Assembly: GCF_000691525.1 (NCBI RefSeq) | Contig: NZ_JMDW01000008.1 | Coordinates: 372,001 to 436,000, forward strand | Source: Mycolicibacterium neoaurum ATCC 25795 | GTDB lineage: Bacteria; Actinomycetota; Actinomycetes; Mycobacteriales; Mycobacteriaceae | Direction: 5' to 3' | DNA length: 64,000 nucleotides | Shown: piece by piece, positions 1 to 9,283 of the stretch | Layout: each line of letters begins with the position of its first letter | How positions within the stretch are numbered: the first letter of the stretch is position 1 | Program-made: the position numbers and the translations under genes | The notes under the pieces: generated by a model | Told to the model about the DNA's origin: nothing | The model's database searches: none | What the model saw: only the letters and a program-made list of their open reading frames with translations

Positions 1-2
1 AC

Positions 3-263
3 GGTATCGGGATGAACAGCATGGTGGACTTGCGTGACAATCCCGTCGCGCGCGCACAGGTGCAGGCCGTGGTGCGTCGCGCGGCCGCCCAGCGTGCGGC
101 GGCACCCGAACCGCCGGCAGGCACTACCGCCGCGCCGCCGCAGCCCACTCCCTCGATCAGTACCGCCCAGCGGTTGCAGGAGTTGGAGACATTGCGCGCG
201 ACCGGCGCGATCACCGACGAGGAGTACACCGCCAAACGCCGGCAGATCATCGCCGAGTTGTAG
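3..263 (+). CDS. C-terminal part of a SHOCT-domain protein (5' end outside window)
   Basis: The reading frame is open to the left edge, so only the last 86 or so codons are visible and the true start is upstream. The end of the protein carries a SHOCT-type helical hairpin (LRATGAITDEEYTAKRR), a short C-terminal module found on many actinobacterial membrane or regulatory proteins. Before it lies an Ala/Pro-rich linker. An internal ATG at 12 could also be read as a start, but no ribosome binding site is visible for it. The function of the missing N-terminal part cannot be judged. In M. tuberculosis a membrane protein gene (Rv0686) sits just before the matching SDR. Confidence 0.6.
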   Translation, partial: GIGMNSMVDLRDNPVARAQVQAVVRRAAAQRAAAPEPPAGTTAAPPQPTPSISTAQRLQELETLRATGAITDEEYTAKRRQIIAEL

Positions 264-2399
<2,136 letters not shown>

Positions 2400-2403
<4 letters not shown>

Positions 2404-3254
2404 GAAAAGACCTCCAGCGTGCAGCACTTCACCGATCCGCCGCCCTTGAGCAGCTCGGAGAGCTCGATGCCGATGGGTCGGAATCCCGCGTCCCGCAACT
2501 GCGCGGCGAATCCCGTCGCGGCCGCAGGCAGCAGCACATGGCGACCGTCGGACACCGCGTTCAGACCCAGGACGAAAGCGTCGGCGGTCCCGACGGTGAG
2601 CGCATCGGGAAAGTGGCTGCGCAACAGAGCGAGTGCGCCATCGCTGAATGCCGGCGGGTAGTAGGCGATCAGCGGGCACGGGCCGTCGGTGAGCACCGTG
2701 AGTGCGGTGTCGAGATGGTAGAAGCGCGGATCGATCAGCTCCAGGCTCAGCACCGGCAGGCCGGTGATCTCGGCGATCTCGTCATGGGCTCGACGGTCGG
2801 TACGGAACCCATAACCCGCCAGCACCATGGTGCCGGCGACCAGGAGATCGCCCTGTCCCTCGTTGCGATGGCGAGTCCGCCGCGGTTGCAGGCCCGCCGC
2901 ACTCATCCATGCGCTGTAGGCGTCGGCCTCGGCGGCGCGTTCGGGATAGGTGAAGTTGGCGACGATGGCGTGACCGTTGACCACCAGGCCACCGTTGGCG
3001 GCGTACACCATGTCCGGCAGACCGGGCACCGGGTCGACCAATTCGACGGTGTGCCCGAGCTCGGTGTAAGTGCGCCTCAGCCCTTCCCACTGCGCGACGG
3101 CGCGGCCGACATCGACTCCGATGGTGGGGTCCATCCACGGGTTGATCGCGTAATGCACGGCGAAATGGGTGGGTGCGGTCATGACGAAGCGGCGGGTGCG
3201 GGCTCGGCGGGTGGAGTCGATGGCGCTGGTGAGGTCGGAAACCGTCATGACCAT
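2400..3254 (-). CDS. Dimethylargininase / amidinotransferase-fold hydrolase (Rv2323c-like)
   Basis: A 284-residue member of the guanidine-modifying (amidinotransferase/DDAH) superfamily. Such enzymes hydrolyse arginine-type guanidino groups; DDAHs make citrulline and dimethylamine. The N-terminal MxxPTHFAVHYAINPWMD segment, the central FYHLDTALTVL with the catalytic His, and the C-terminal GGGSVKCCTLEVF with the nucleophilic Cys are all visible. It overlaps rocD by 4 bp, and an AsnC/Lrp regulator is divergent, so it probably feeds arginine-derived carbon and nitrogen into the ornithine route. The start is 3254 or the in-frame ATG at 3248; neither has a good ribosome binding site. Exact substrate (arginine or methylarginine) is not determined by sequence. 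Confidence 0.82.
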
Positions 3255-3274
3255 GACGATATTGACCGCACATC

Positions 3275-3300
3275 ACGCAATCAATCGCCAAATCTTGCGT
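3275..3300. promoter_or_regulatory. Inverted repeat in the divergent ddaH-like/asnC region
   Basis: ACGCAA at 3275-3280 is mirrored by TTGCGT at 3295-3300 with a 14-base spacer. The site lies between the divergent dimethylargininase-like gene and the AsnC regulator gene, where an Lrp/AsnC protein would normally bind. An AT-rich stretch (TTATATAG) follows and may hold a promoter. The role is inferred. Confidence 0.45.
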
Positions 3301-3368
3301 TATATAGACGTATACATTGTGCGTGGAGGAGATTGTCGGTGATCCATTGTTCCGAGAAGGGAATGCTG

Positions 3369-3806
3369 ATGGATGAGGTCGATGAGCGCATCATCGCCGA
3401 GCTGACCGACCACGCCCGCGCGACCTTCGCCGAGATCGGTGAGCGGGTGAATCTGTCCGCTCCCGCGGTCAAGCGCCGGGTGGACCGCATGCTCGACACG
3501 GGCGTGATCCGTGGTTTCACCGCCGTGGTCGATCGCCAGGCGCTGGGCTGGACCACCGAGGCCTATGTCCAGGTGTACTGCCACGGCACCATCGCGCCTG
3601 CCGAGTTACGGCAGGCGTGGGTGAACATCCCAGAGGTGGTCAGCGCGGCGACGGTCACCGGCACGGCGGACGCGATCCTGCACGTGCTGGCGCGCGATAT
3701 GCGACATCTGGAGGACGCGCTGGAACGCATCCGGGCCAGCGCCGATATCGAGCGCAGCGAGAGCATCGTGGTGTTGTCCAACCTCATCGATCGAGGTAGA
3801 TCCTGA
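3369..3806 (+). CDS. Lrp/AsnC-family transcriptional regulator (Rv2324-like)
   Basis: Regulator of 145 residues. It has an N-terminal winged helix (DERIIAELTDHARATFAEIG, then SAPAVKRRVDRM as recognition helix) and a C-terminal RAM/ligand-binding domain. The ATG at 3369 is preferred because GAGAAGGGA lies about 7 bp upstream; ATG 3363 is too close to it. The gene is divergent from ddaH-like/rocD, matching the order Rv2321c-Rv2324 of M. tuberculosis, and probably controls that operon in response to an amino acid such as arginine or ornithine. The frame stays open far upstream, but that part is antisense to the neighbouring gene. Confidence 0.87.
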   Translation: MDEVDERIIAELTDHARATFAEIGERVNLSAPAVKRRVDRMLDTGVIRGFTAVVDRQALGWTTEAYVQVYCHGTIAPAELRQAWVNIPEVVSAATVTGTADAILHVLARDMRHLEDALERIRASADIERSESIVVLSNLIDRGRS

Positions 3807-3841
3807 CGGGGTAGGCGGACCACACGAGCCGGTGGTGGTGT

Positions 3842-5032
3842 ATGAAGACCCACGTGGCAAATACTGGTGAAATCGTCATCGTCGGCGGCGGCCTGGCGGG
3901 TGCCCGCACCGCCGAACAACTCCGTCGCGCCGAGCACGACGGACCGATCACCATTGTCAGCGACGAGCAGCACCTGCCGTATGACCGGCCGCCGCTGTCC
4001 AAAGAGGTGCTGCGCAATTCCGATCATGATGTCGTTCTCAAGCCGCAGGAGTTCTACGACGAGGCCCGGATCACGCTGCGGCTCGGCAACGGTGTGACCG
4101 CCGTCGACACAGCCGCGAAGACGTTGACGCTGGCCGATGGCTCGACGCTCGGATACGACGAGCTCGTCATCGCGACCGGCCTTGAGCCCAAGCGGATTCC
4201 GTCATTCCCCGATCTCGAGGGCATCCGGGTACTGCGTTCGCTCGGCGAGAGCGCCGAGTTGCGTGAGCATGCCTCGAGCGCCCGCAAGGCGGTCATCATC
4301 GGTGCCGGTTTCATCGGCTGCGAGGTCGCGGCGAGCCTGCGCCAGCTCGGCGTCGACGTCGTGATCGTCGAGCCGCAGCCCACCCCGCTGGCCTCGGTGC
4401 TCGGTGAGAAGATCGGTGCGCTGGTCACCCGGCTGCACGAGGCCGAAGGTGTGCAGGTCCGCTGCGGTGTCGGCGTCGATTCGGTGTCCGGTGACGGCAA
4501 GGTCGAGAAGGTGGTGCTCTCCGACGGCACCGAACTGGACGCCGACATCGTCGTCGTGGGTATCGGATCGCGTCCGGTAACCGGCTTCCTCGACGGCAGC
4601 GGTGTCGAGGTGGACAACGGTGTGGTGTGCGACTCGGCCGGTCGTACCAATGTCGAACACGTGTGGGCCATCGGCGATGTGGCCTCGTGGCGGAACGAGG
4701 CGGGGCATCAGGAGCGCGTCGAGCACTGGAGCAACGTCGCCGAGCAGGCGCGCGTGCTGGTGCCCGCCCTGCTGGGCCGGGAGCCCGCGTCGGCGGCCGT
4801 CTCCGTTCCCTACTTCTGGAGCGATCAGTACGACGTCAAGATCCAGTGCCTCGGTGAGCCTGCCGCCGATGATGTCGTGCACCTTGTCAGTGATGACGGC
4901 CGCAAGTTCCTTGCCTACTACGAGCGCGATGGTGTGCTCACCGCGGTGGTCGGCGGCGGGATGCCCGGCAAGGTGATGAAGGCGCGCGGCAAGATCGCCG
5001 CGGGCGCCCCCATCGCAGACGTCCTCGACTGA
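3842..5032 (+). CDS. FAD-dependent ferredoxin/rubredoxin reductase (Rv0688-like)
   Basis: Pyridine nucleotide-disulfide oxidoreductase-fold protein of 396 residues. It has an N-terminal FAD-binding motif (VGGGLAGARTAEQL), a second dinucleotide motif for NAD(P)H (IGAGFIGCEVAAS) and the FAD-contacting WAIGDVA. The YDRPPLSK segment is typical of ferredoxin reductases that serve P450s and oxygenases. In M. tuberculosis its counterpart Rv0688 follows the SDR Rv0687 directly; here the rocD island separates them. No ferredoxin gene lies next to it. A P450 is encoded at 16413-17678, but a link is only inference. Confidence 0.88.
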   Translation: MKTHVANTGEIVIVGGGLAGARTAEQLRRAEHDGPITIVSDEQHLPYDRPPLSKEVLRNSDHDVVLKPQEFYDEARITLRLGNGVTAVDTAAKTLTLADGSTLGYDELVIATGLEPKRIPSFPDLEGIRVLRSLGESAELREHASSARKAVIIGAGFIGCEVAASLRQLGVDVVIVEPQPTPLASVLGEKIGALVTRLHEAEGVQVRCGVGVDSVSGDGKVEKVVLSDGTELDADIVVVGIGSRPVTGFLDGSGVEVDNGVVCDSAGRTNVEHVWAIGDVASWRNEAGHQERVEHWSNVAEQARVLVPALLGREPASAAVSVPYFWSDQYDVKIQCLGEPAADDVVHLVSDDGRKFLAYYERDGVLTAVVGGGMPGKVMKARGKIAAGAPIADVLD

Positions 5033-5039
5033 TGAGCCT

Positions 5040-5092
5040 GCGATTTCGGTGAGTATGCGTGCGGTGAGCGTACGCATCCTCACCGAAATCGC
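5040..5092. terminator. Long inverted repeat between convergent genes
   Basis: Arms 5040-5060 and 5072-5092 pair over 21 positions with one mismatch around an 11-base loop; the outer arm begins GCGATTTCGGTGAG. It starts 7 bp after the ferredoxin reductase stop and ends immediately before the stop codon of the convergent VOC gene. No U-tract follows, so it would be a bidirectional hairpin of the kind seen at mycobacterial gene ends. Nearly the same outer arm recurs at 35892. Confidence 0.75.
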
Positions 5093-6367
5093 TCAGAACT
5101 CGCCGAGGTAGAACACGCTGCCCTGGTCGTCGGTGCACAGCGCCGAACGCCCGTAGGACTGTGTCGAGGGTTCTTCGAGGATCGTGCCGCCGGCCGCGCG
5201 GACCCGCTCGGTCGCCGCCTCGATATCCGTGACGGTCCACATCGGCACGGCCGCAGGTCGATCCTGGCCCCCCACCATGCCCGCCATCGGGTGTGTGCCC
5301 TGGATTTCCCAGCCGTCCGGAACGCGGCCGTTGTCGAAGGTCCAGAACAGGAATCGGCTGTAGAACGCCCGGAATGCCGCAGATTCCTGCGCGTGGTAGG
5401 TGATGTACGAAAGGTCGCCGGAGCCTGCGCCGTTGAGTTCCGGGCGCGGGGTGCCGGGCGCCGGGCGGTACACCGCGAACGGCGAACCGGAAGGATCGGT
5501 CGCGTCGAGCGTCGTGCCGTACACGGACTCGGCTTCGACGCCCACCGCCCCGCCGCCGGAGATGATCGCCTGACGGACGCCGGCCAGGTCGTCGACGGCA
5601 TAGCAGCAGCGCATCGTCGGGGTTCCCGCGCTGCGGGACAGCGTGATTCGAGTGGCGGTGTTGCTCACCCGGTCGGTCGCGGCGTCGAACTCCCAGCCGA
5701 GCACCCGACCGTAGAAGGCCGCGGCGCGTTCGGTGTCGGGGGTGCATATCGACACGACGCCGACATCGCCGTGCTGGATGCTGACCGCGGCACCGGTGAT
5801 CGGTCCGGTCAGCATCCACCGGTGCCCGGACGGATCGATGATGGTCGCGGTGCGCGACCCGTGCGCCTCGTAGGGTTGGCGCTCGACGGTGGCGCCACGG
5901 CCGGCCGCGCGCAGCAGCGCCGCATCGGTGTCCGGCACCTGCAGCATCAGGCTCACCGAGACCGACTGTGGGGCCGGTGCTTTCAGGCCCATCTCGGGGA
6001 ATTCGTCGGCCAGGTAGAGCACACCCGCGCCGATGGTGAGTTCGGCGTGCCCGACCCGACCGTCGTCCATCAGGATCGGGTCGCCCAGCAGCGTGGCGCC
6101 CAGTGCGTCGACATACCAGTCGATGGCAGTGCGGGCGTCGCGGACCGACAGGTAGGGCAGCGCTGCGGGGCGGGGCATGCCGGGCTCGGCGTTGTTCAGT
6201 TCGGCGATGGCGGTATCGGTGCCACTCATCTGGACTCCTCGGGTGTGGTGGGGGAGGGCGAGGGCCGATTCCAGGCGGGCGCGCAACCGGGCCGCGAACG
6301 CCGGATCGGGTGCCACCGGAAGCTCGTCACCGCGCAGTGCGGTCAACGGATCTGGTTCGTCGATCAC
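5093..6367 (-). CDS. Two-domain VOC (glyoxalase-fold) protein coupled to an ECF sigma factor
   Basis: 424-residue protein. After about 60 N-terminal residues comes a VOC module (PYLSVRDARTAIDWYVDALG...IIDPSGHRWML), followed by two further glyoxalase-like halves (VVSICTPDTERAAAFYGRVLGWEF... and SYITYHAQESAAFRAFYSRFL...). The GTG at 6367 overlaps the sigma-factor stop (GTGA), giving translational coupling; no other start fits as well. The N-terminal segment (PDPLTALRGDELPVAPDPAFAARL) recurs in mycobacterial VOC proteins and may contact the sigma factor, but that is inference. VOC proteins include dioxygenases, resistance proteins and isomerases; the substrate cannot be told. Its 3' end abuts a long hairpin. 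Confidence 0.8.
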   Translation of the reverse strand: MIDEPDPLTALRGDELPVAPDPAFAARLRARLESALALPHHTRGVQMSGTDTAIAELNNAEPGMPRPAALPYLSVRDARTAIDWYVDALGATLLGDPILMDDGRVGHAELTIGAGVLYLADEFPEMGLKAPAPQSVSVSLMLQVPDTDAALLRAAGRGATVERQPYEAHGSRTATIIDPSGHRWMLTGPITGAAVSIQHGDVGVVSICTPDTERAAAFYGRVLGWEFDAATDRVSNTATRITLSRSAGTPTMRCCYAVDDLAGVRQAIISGGGAVGVEAESVYGTTLDATDPSGSPFAVYRPAPGTPRPELNGAGSGDLSYITYHAQESAAFRAFYSRFLFWTFDNGRVPDGWEIQGTHPMAGMVGGQDRPAAVPMWTVTDIEAATERVRAAGGTILEEPSTQSYGRSALCTDDQGSVFYLGEF

Positions 6368-6891
6368 GGGGTGCCTCCTTCCGGTGTCGGGTAGTGCGTT
6401 CGAAAAGCGCGGCGGGCGCGCACCAGCAGGGCTTCGGTCGCGTGCACGGTCCGCCCGAGCAGTTGTGCGCATTCGGGTACCGAGCAGTCGTCGAGATAAC
6501 GCAATGCCAGCACGGTGCGGTGATGTTCGGGCAGTCGGGCCAGCACCGACTCGGCGACGATGCGGTCCAGTTCGATGTCCCAGTCGTCCACCGGGGCGGT
6601 GTCCGGCAGATCGGCGACCGGCACGGTGAATCTGTCATGCCTGCGGCGGTAGTGGTCGGCCAGTTTGTGTCTGGCCACCCCCACCAGCCAGGGCACCGTG
6701 ATCGGCGGCGGCGTGGCCCGGCGGGCGGCATCCATGGCCGCCAGGAAGGTCTCCGACGTCAGATCTTCGGCGGTTGCGCGATCACCGCAGCGCCGGGTGA
6801 AGTATCCATACACCACCGGCAGCGCCTCGTCATAGAGCTCCAGGAGCTCCCGGGGCGCGTCGCGGGGTTCGGCGTGGACGCTCACACCCAT
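6364..6891 (-). CDS. ECF-type RNA polymerase sigma factor
   Basis: Sigma-70 family protein of 175 residues. Region 2 is seen in VVYGYFTRRCGDRATAEDLTSETFLAAMDAAR and PWLVGVARHKLADHYRR; region 4 in LARLPEHHRTVLALRYLDDCSVPECAQLLGR. It lacks region 3 and extra domains, as usual for ECF sigmas. The downstream VOC gene overlaps by 4 bp and may encode its modulator; no classical transmembrane anti-sigma factor is adjacent. A perfect 16-bp-arm hairpin separates it from mftR upstream, so it probably has its own promoter in 6892-6935. Confidence 0.88.
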   Translation of the reverse strand: MGVSVHAEPRDAPRELLELYDEALPVVYGYFTRRCGDRATAEDLTSETFLAAMDAARRATPPPITVPWLVGVARHKLADHYRRRHDRFTVPVADLPDTAPVDDWDIELDRIVAESVLARLPEHHRTVLALRYLDDCSVPECAQLLGRTVHATEALLVRARRAFRTHYPTPEGGTP

Positions 6892-6935
6892 ATCGTCGCC
6901 GCCAGGGGCTCAACTCCGACACCCCAGTTTTCTGG

Positions 6936-6984
6936 GATTTGTGGAGTCTCGGCCGCCTCCAGCGCGGGCGAGACTCCACAAATC
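6936..6984. terminator. Perfect inverted repeat overlapping the mftR stop codon
   Basis: Arms GATTTGTGGAGTCTCG (6936-6951) and its exact complement (6969-6984) enclose a 17-base loop. The right arm runs into the mftR stop codon (6983-6985). It likely ends mftR transcription before the sigma-factor gene. No U-tract is seen. Confidence 0.7.
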
Positions 6985-7579
6985 ACAGTTCGGTCAGCCC
7001 GCGGCCCACCACATCGAAGGAGTCGCCGAGCAGTCTTGCCAGTGACACCGACTCGTCACCCAACCACTGCTCATAGGCGGTCAGCGCGACGCCCAGCAGG
7101 GTCCAGGCAGCTGTCTGGGGGACCAGGCCGTCGGGCTGCTCACCGCGGCGGCGTGCCACGTATTCTGCGACCACGGCGCGCCAGCCGGCATACATCGTCA
7201 TCGAATGCGCCTGTAGTGCATCGGTTTTGAGGATCAACCGCATGCGTCGACGGTGCCGATCCTTATCGTCGAATTCGTTGAACGCGAGCAGTGCGGTGCG
7301 CAGTGCCTCGCCGACGCCGGCGGTCGGGTCGGCGTCGTCGAGCAGTTGGCGCATGTGGTTGAGATAGGCGTCGAAATCTCCCCATGGGATCGCGTTCTTC
7401 GACGGGTAGTAGCGGAACAGCGTCCGCCTGGCGATGCCGGCGGCCTTGGCGACATCGTCGACGCTGACCTCATCGAAGCCGTGGGTGGTGAACAACTCGA
7501 GTGCGACATCGGTGATGTGGTCCTGGTTCGTCGACGGGCGCCGGCCGACGCGAGACGCCACGTGAACCACCCCTTCCAT
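6983..7579 (-). CDS. mftR: Mycofactocin system TetR-family regulator MftR
   Basis: TetR-family regulator, 198 residues from the ATG at 7579. The N-terminal helix-turn-helix ([40 protein letters not shown]) is clear and the rest is the ligand domain ([19 protein letters not shown]). MftR is known to repress mft genes and to release DNA on binding long-chain acyl-CoA. The frame extends to 7624, but that start would lie inside the inverted repeat 7611-7640, so a later start is more likely; a GTG at 7561 has the better Shine-Dalgarno (GGAAGGGG). Divergent from mftA, as in other mycobacteria (Rv0691c). Confidence 0.9.
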   Translation of the reverse strand: MEGVVHVASRVGRRPSTNQDHITDVALELFTTHGFDEVSVDDVAKAAGIARRTLFRYYPSKNAIPWGDFDAYLNHMRQLLDDADPTAGVGEALRTALLAFNEFDDKDRHRRRMRLILKTDALQAHSMTMYAGWRAVVAEYVARRRGEQPDGLVPQTAAWTLLGVALTAYEQWLGDESVSLARLLGDSFDVVGRGLTEL

Positions 7580-7610
7580 TTGTGCACTGGATGCCATATT
7601 GTGTGCGACA

Positions 7611-7640
7611 CAGGTCACACTCATCGAACATGGTGACCTG
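7611..7640. promoter_or_regulatory. Probable MftR operator between mftR and mftA
   Basis: CAGGTCAC (7611-7618) and GTGACCTG (7633-7640) form a perfect inverted repeat with a 14-base spacer in the divergent mftR-mftA region, 24 bp before the mftA start. Position and symmetry suit a TetR dimer pair. MftR is known to bind in this intergenic region; the exact site here is inferred. Confidence 0.6.
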
Positions 7641-7663
7641 GTAACAGCCTAGAAAGGTATGAC

Positions 7664-7759
7664 ATGGACCAGAACCAGCAGGCCGAGAACACCACCGAAC
7701 TCGTCACCGAATCGCTCGTCGAAGAGGTCTCCATCGACGGTATGTGCGGGGTCTACTGA
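7664..7759 (+). CDS. mftA: Mycofactocin precursor peptide MftA
   Basis: A 31-residue RiPP precursor. The C-terminus is IDGMCGVY, the conserved core whose final Val-Tyr is decarboxylated and crosslinked by MftC, then released to give the AHDP moiety. The acidic leader (TESLVEEVS) is the part bound by MftB. AGAAAGG lies 6 bp upstream of the ATG at 7664. The out-of-frame ATG at 7659 is not used. mftB starts 3 bp after the stop. It is the first gene of the mftABCD unit and sits under the inverted repeat at 7611-7640. Confidence 0.95.
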   Translation: MDQNQQAENTTELVTESLVEEVSIDGMCGVY

Positions 7760-7761
7760 TC

Positions 7762-8061
7762 GTGACCGCACCCACTGCTGATGCAGTGGCGTTCGATCCC
7801 GATCGCGGCTGGCGGCTGCACCACCAGGTGGCGGTGCGGCCGGAGCCGTTCGGGGCGCTGCTGTACCACTTCGGTACCCGCAAGCTGTCTTTTCTGAAGA
7901 ACCGGACGATCGTCGCGGTGGTCAACTCGCTGCCCGAGCACCCCGACGTCCGATCCGCCTGCCGCGCCGCCGGTATCGACGACGCCGCCCAAGGCCCGTA
8001 TCTACATGCGCTCAGTGTGTTGGTGAAGTCCAACATGCTGGTCGCCAAGGAGACCTCATGA
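7762..8061 (+). CDS. mftB: Mycofactocin peptide chaperone MftB
   Basis: A 99-residue RiPP recognition element of the PqqD-like fold, which binds the MftA leader and presents it to MftC. GTG 7762 lies 3 bp after the mftA stop, so translation is probably coupled. Conserved features are FDPDRGWRLHHQVAVRPEPFGALLYHF and the C-terminal HALSVLVKSNMLV. Its stop overlaps the mftC start by 4 bp (ATGA). Corresponds to Rv0692. Confidence 0.94.
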   Translation: MTAPTADAVAFDPDRGWRLHHQVAVRPEPFGALLYHFGTRKLSFLKNRTIVAVVNSLPEHPDVRSACRAAGIDDAAQGPYLHALSVLVKSNMLVAKETS

Positions 8062-9278
8062 CCGCCGTCCTGCCCCCGGCGCTTGCTCCCGTCAAGGTCG
8101 CTGAGCCGACCAAGGTTCCCAAGCTCGTCGAGCAGTTCGAACGCGGCCTCGACGCGCCGATCTGCCTGACCTGGGAACTGACCTACGCCTGCAACCTCTC
8201 GTGCGTGCACTGCCTGTCGTCCTCGGGTAAGCGCGACCCGCGCGAGCTGTCCACCCAGCAGTGCAAGGACATCATCGACGAGCTGGAACGTATGCAGGTG
8301 TTCTATGTGAACATCGGCGGCGGCGAACCGACGGTCCGATCGGACTTCTGGGAACTCGTCGACTACGCCACCGAGCATCACGTCGGGGTCAAGTTCTCCA
8401 CCAACGGCGTGCGTATCGACAAGAAGGTGGCCGCCAAGCTCGCCGCCAGCGATTACGTCGACGTGCAGATCTCGCTGGACGGCGCGACCGCCGAGGTCAA
8501 CGACGAGGTCCGCGGGCCGGGTTCGTTCGCCATGGCGATCCGCGCGCTGGAGAACCTGCGTGAGGCGGGCTTCAAGGACGCCAAGATCTCGGTGGTGGTG
8601 ACCCGCCACAACGTCCGACAACTCGACGAATTCAAGGCGCTGGCAGACACTTACGGCGCCACCCTGCGCATCACCAGGCTGCGCCCATCCGGTCGCGGTG
8701 CCGACGTCTGGGACGAGCTGCACCCGACCCCCGCCCAGCAGGTCGAGCTCTACAACTGGCTGGTCGCCCACGGCGAGCGCGTGCTCACCGGTGACTCCTT
8801 CTTCCACCTGTCGGGTCTCGGGGAACCGGGTGCGCTGGCCGGACTGAACCTGTGCGGCGCCGGCCGGGTGGTCTGCCTGATCGACCCGGTGGGTGACGTG
8901 TATGCCTGCCCGTTCGCCATCCATGAGAAGTTCCTGGCCGGAAACATCCTGACCAGCAACGGTTTCAAAGATGTGTGGCAGAACTCGGTGCTGTTCAACG
9001 AGTTGCGCGAGCCGCAGTCGGCCGGTGCGTGCGCCAGCTGCAATCACTACGACGCGTGCCGGGGTGGCTGCATGGCCGCCAAATTCTTCACCGGTCTGCC
9101 GATGGACGGGCCGGACCCCGAATGCGTCCAGGGCTACGGCGAACCCGCCCTGGCCGCCGAGCGTGACAAGCCCAAGTCCAGCGTCGACCACTCCCGTAGT
9201 GGCGGGAGGAAAGGTCCCATCCCGCTCAAACTCCTCACCGTCCCTCCCAAGAAGTTCTGTAACGAAAGTCCTGTGTAG
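8058..9278 (+). CDS. mftC: Mycofactocin radical SAM maturase MftC
   Basis: Radical SAM/SPASM enzyme of 406 residues that decarboxylates the C-terminal Tyr of MftA and then forms the Val-Tyr crosslink. The SAM cluster motif CxxxCxxC is at C45, C49 and C52 (TYACNLSCVHC). The following GGGEPTVR helps bind SAM. The C-terminal SPASM domain has the expected Cys set (LCGAGRVVCLIDPVGDVYACPF; CASCNHYDACRGGCMA; PECV) for auxiliary Fe-S clusters. Overlaps mftB by 4 bp; mftD begins 6 bp downstream. Corresponds to Rv0693, once annotated as PqqE-like. Confidence 0.96.
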   Translation: MTAVLPPALAPVKVAEPTKVPKLVEQFERGLDAPICLTWELTYACNLSCVHCLSSSGKRDPRELSTQQCKDIIDELERMQVFYVNIGGGEPTVRSDFWELVDYATEHHVGVKFSTNGVRIDKKVAAKLAASDYVDVQISLDGATAEVNDEVRGPGSFAMAIRALENLREAGFKDAKISVVVTRHNVRQLDEFKALADTYGATLRITRLRPSGRGADVWDELHPTPAQQVELYNWLVAHGERVLTGDSFFHLSGLGEPGALAGLNLCGAGRVVCLIDPVGDVYACPFAIHEKFLAGNILTSNGFKDVWQNSVLFNELREPQSAGACASCNHYDACRGGCMAAKFFTGLPMDGPDPECVQGYGEPALAAERDKPKSSVDHSRSGGRKGPIPLKLLTVPPKKFCNESPV

Positions 9279-9283
9279 AGATC

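Noticed and set aside
2538..3368. Open frame running into the AsnC regulator from far upstream
   Set aside because: It is antisense to the dimethylargininase-like gene and has no family features; GC-rich DNA keeps such frames open. The regulator domain starts at 3369.
7704..9191. 495-codon open frame on the minus strand
   Set aside because: Fully antisense to mftB/mftC, whose motifs are unambiguous; composition is that of a shadow frame.
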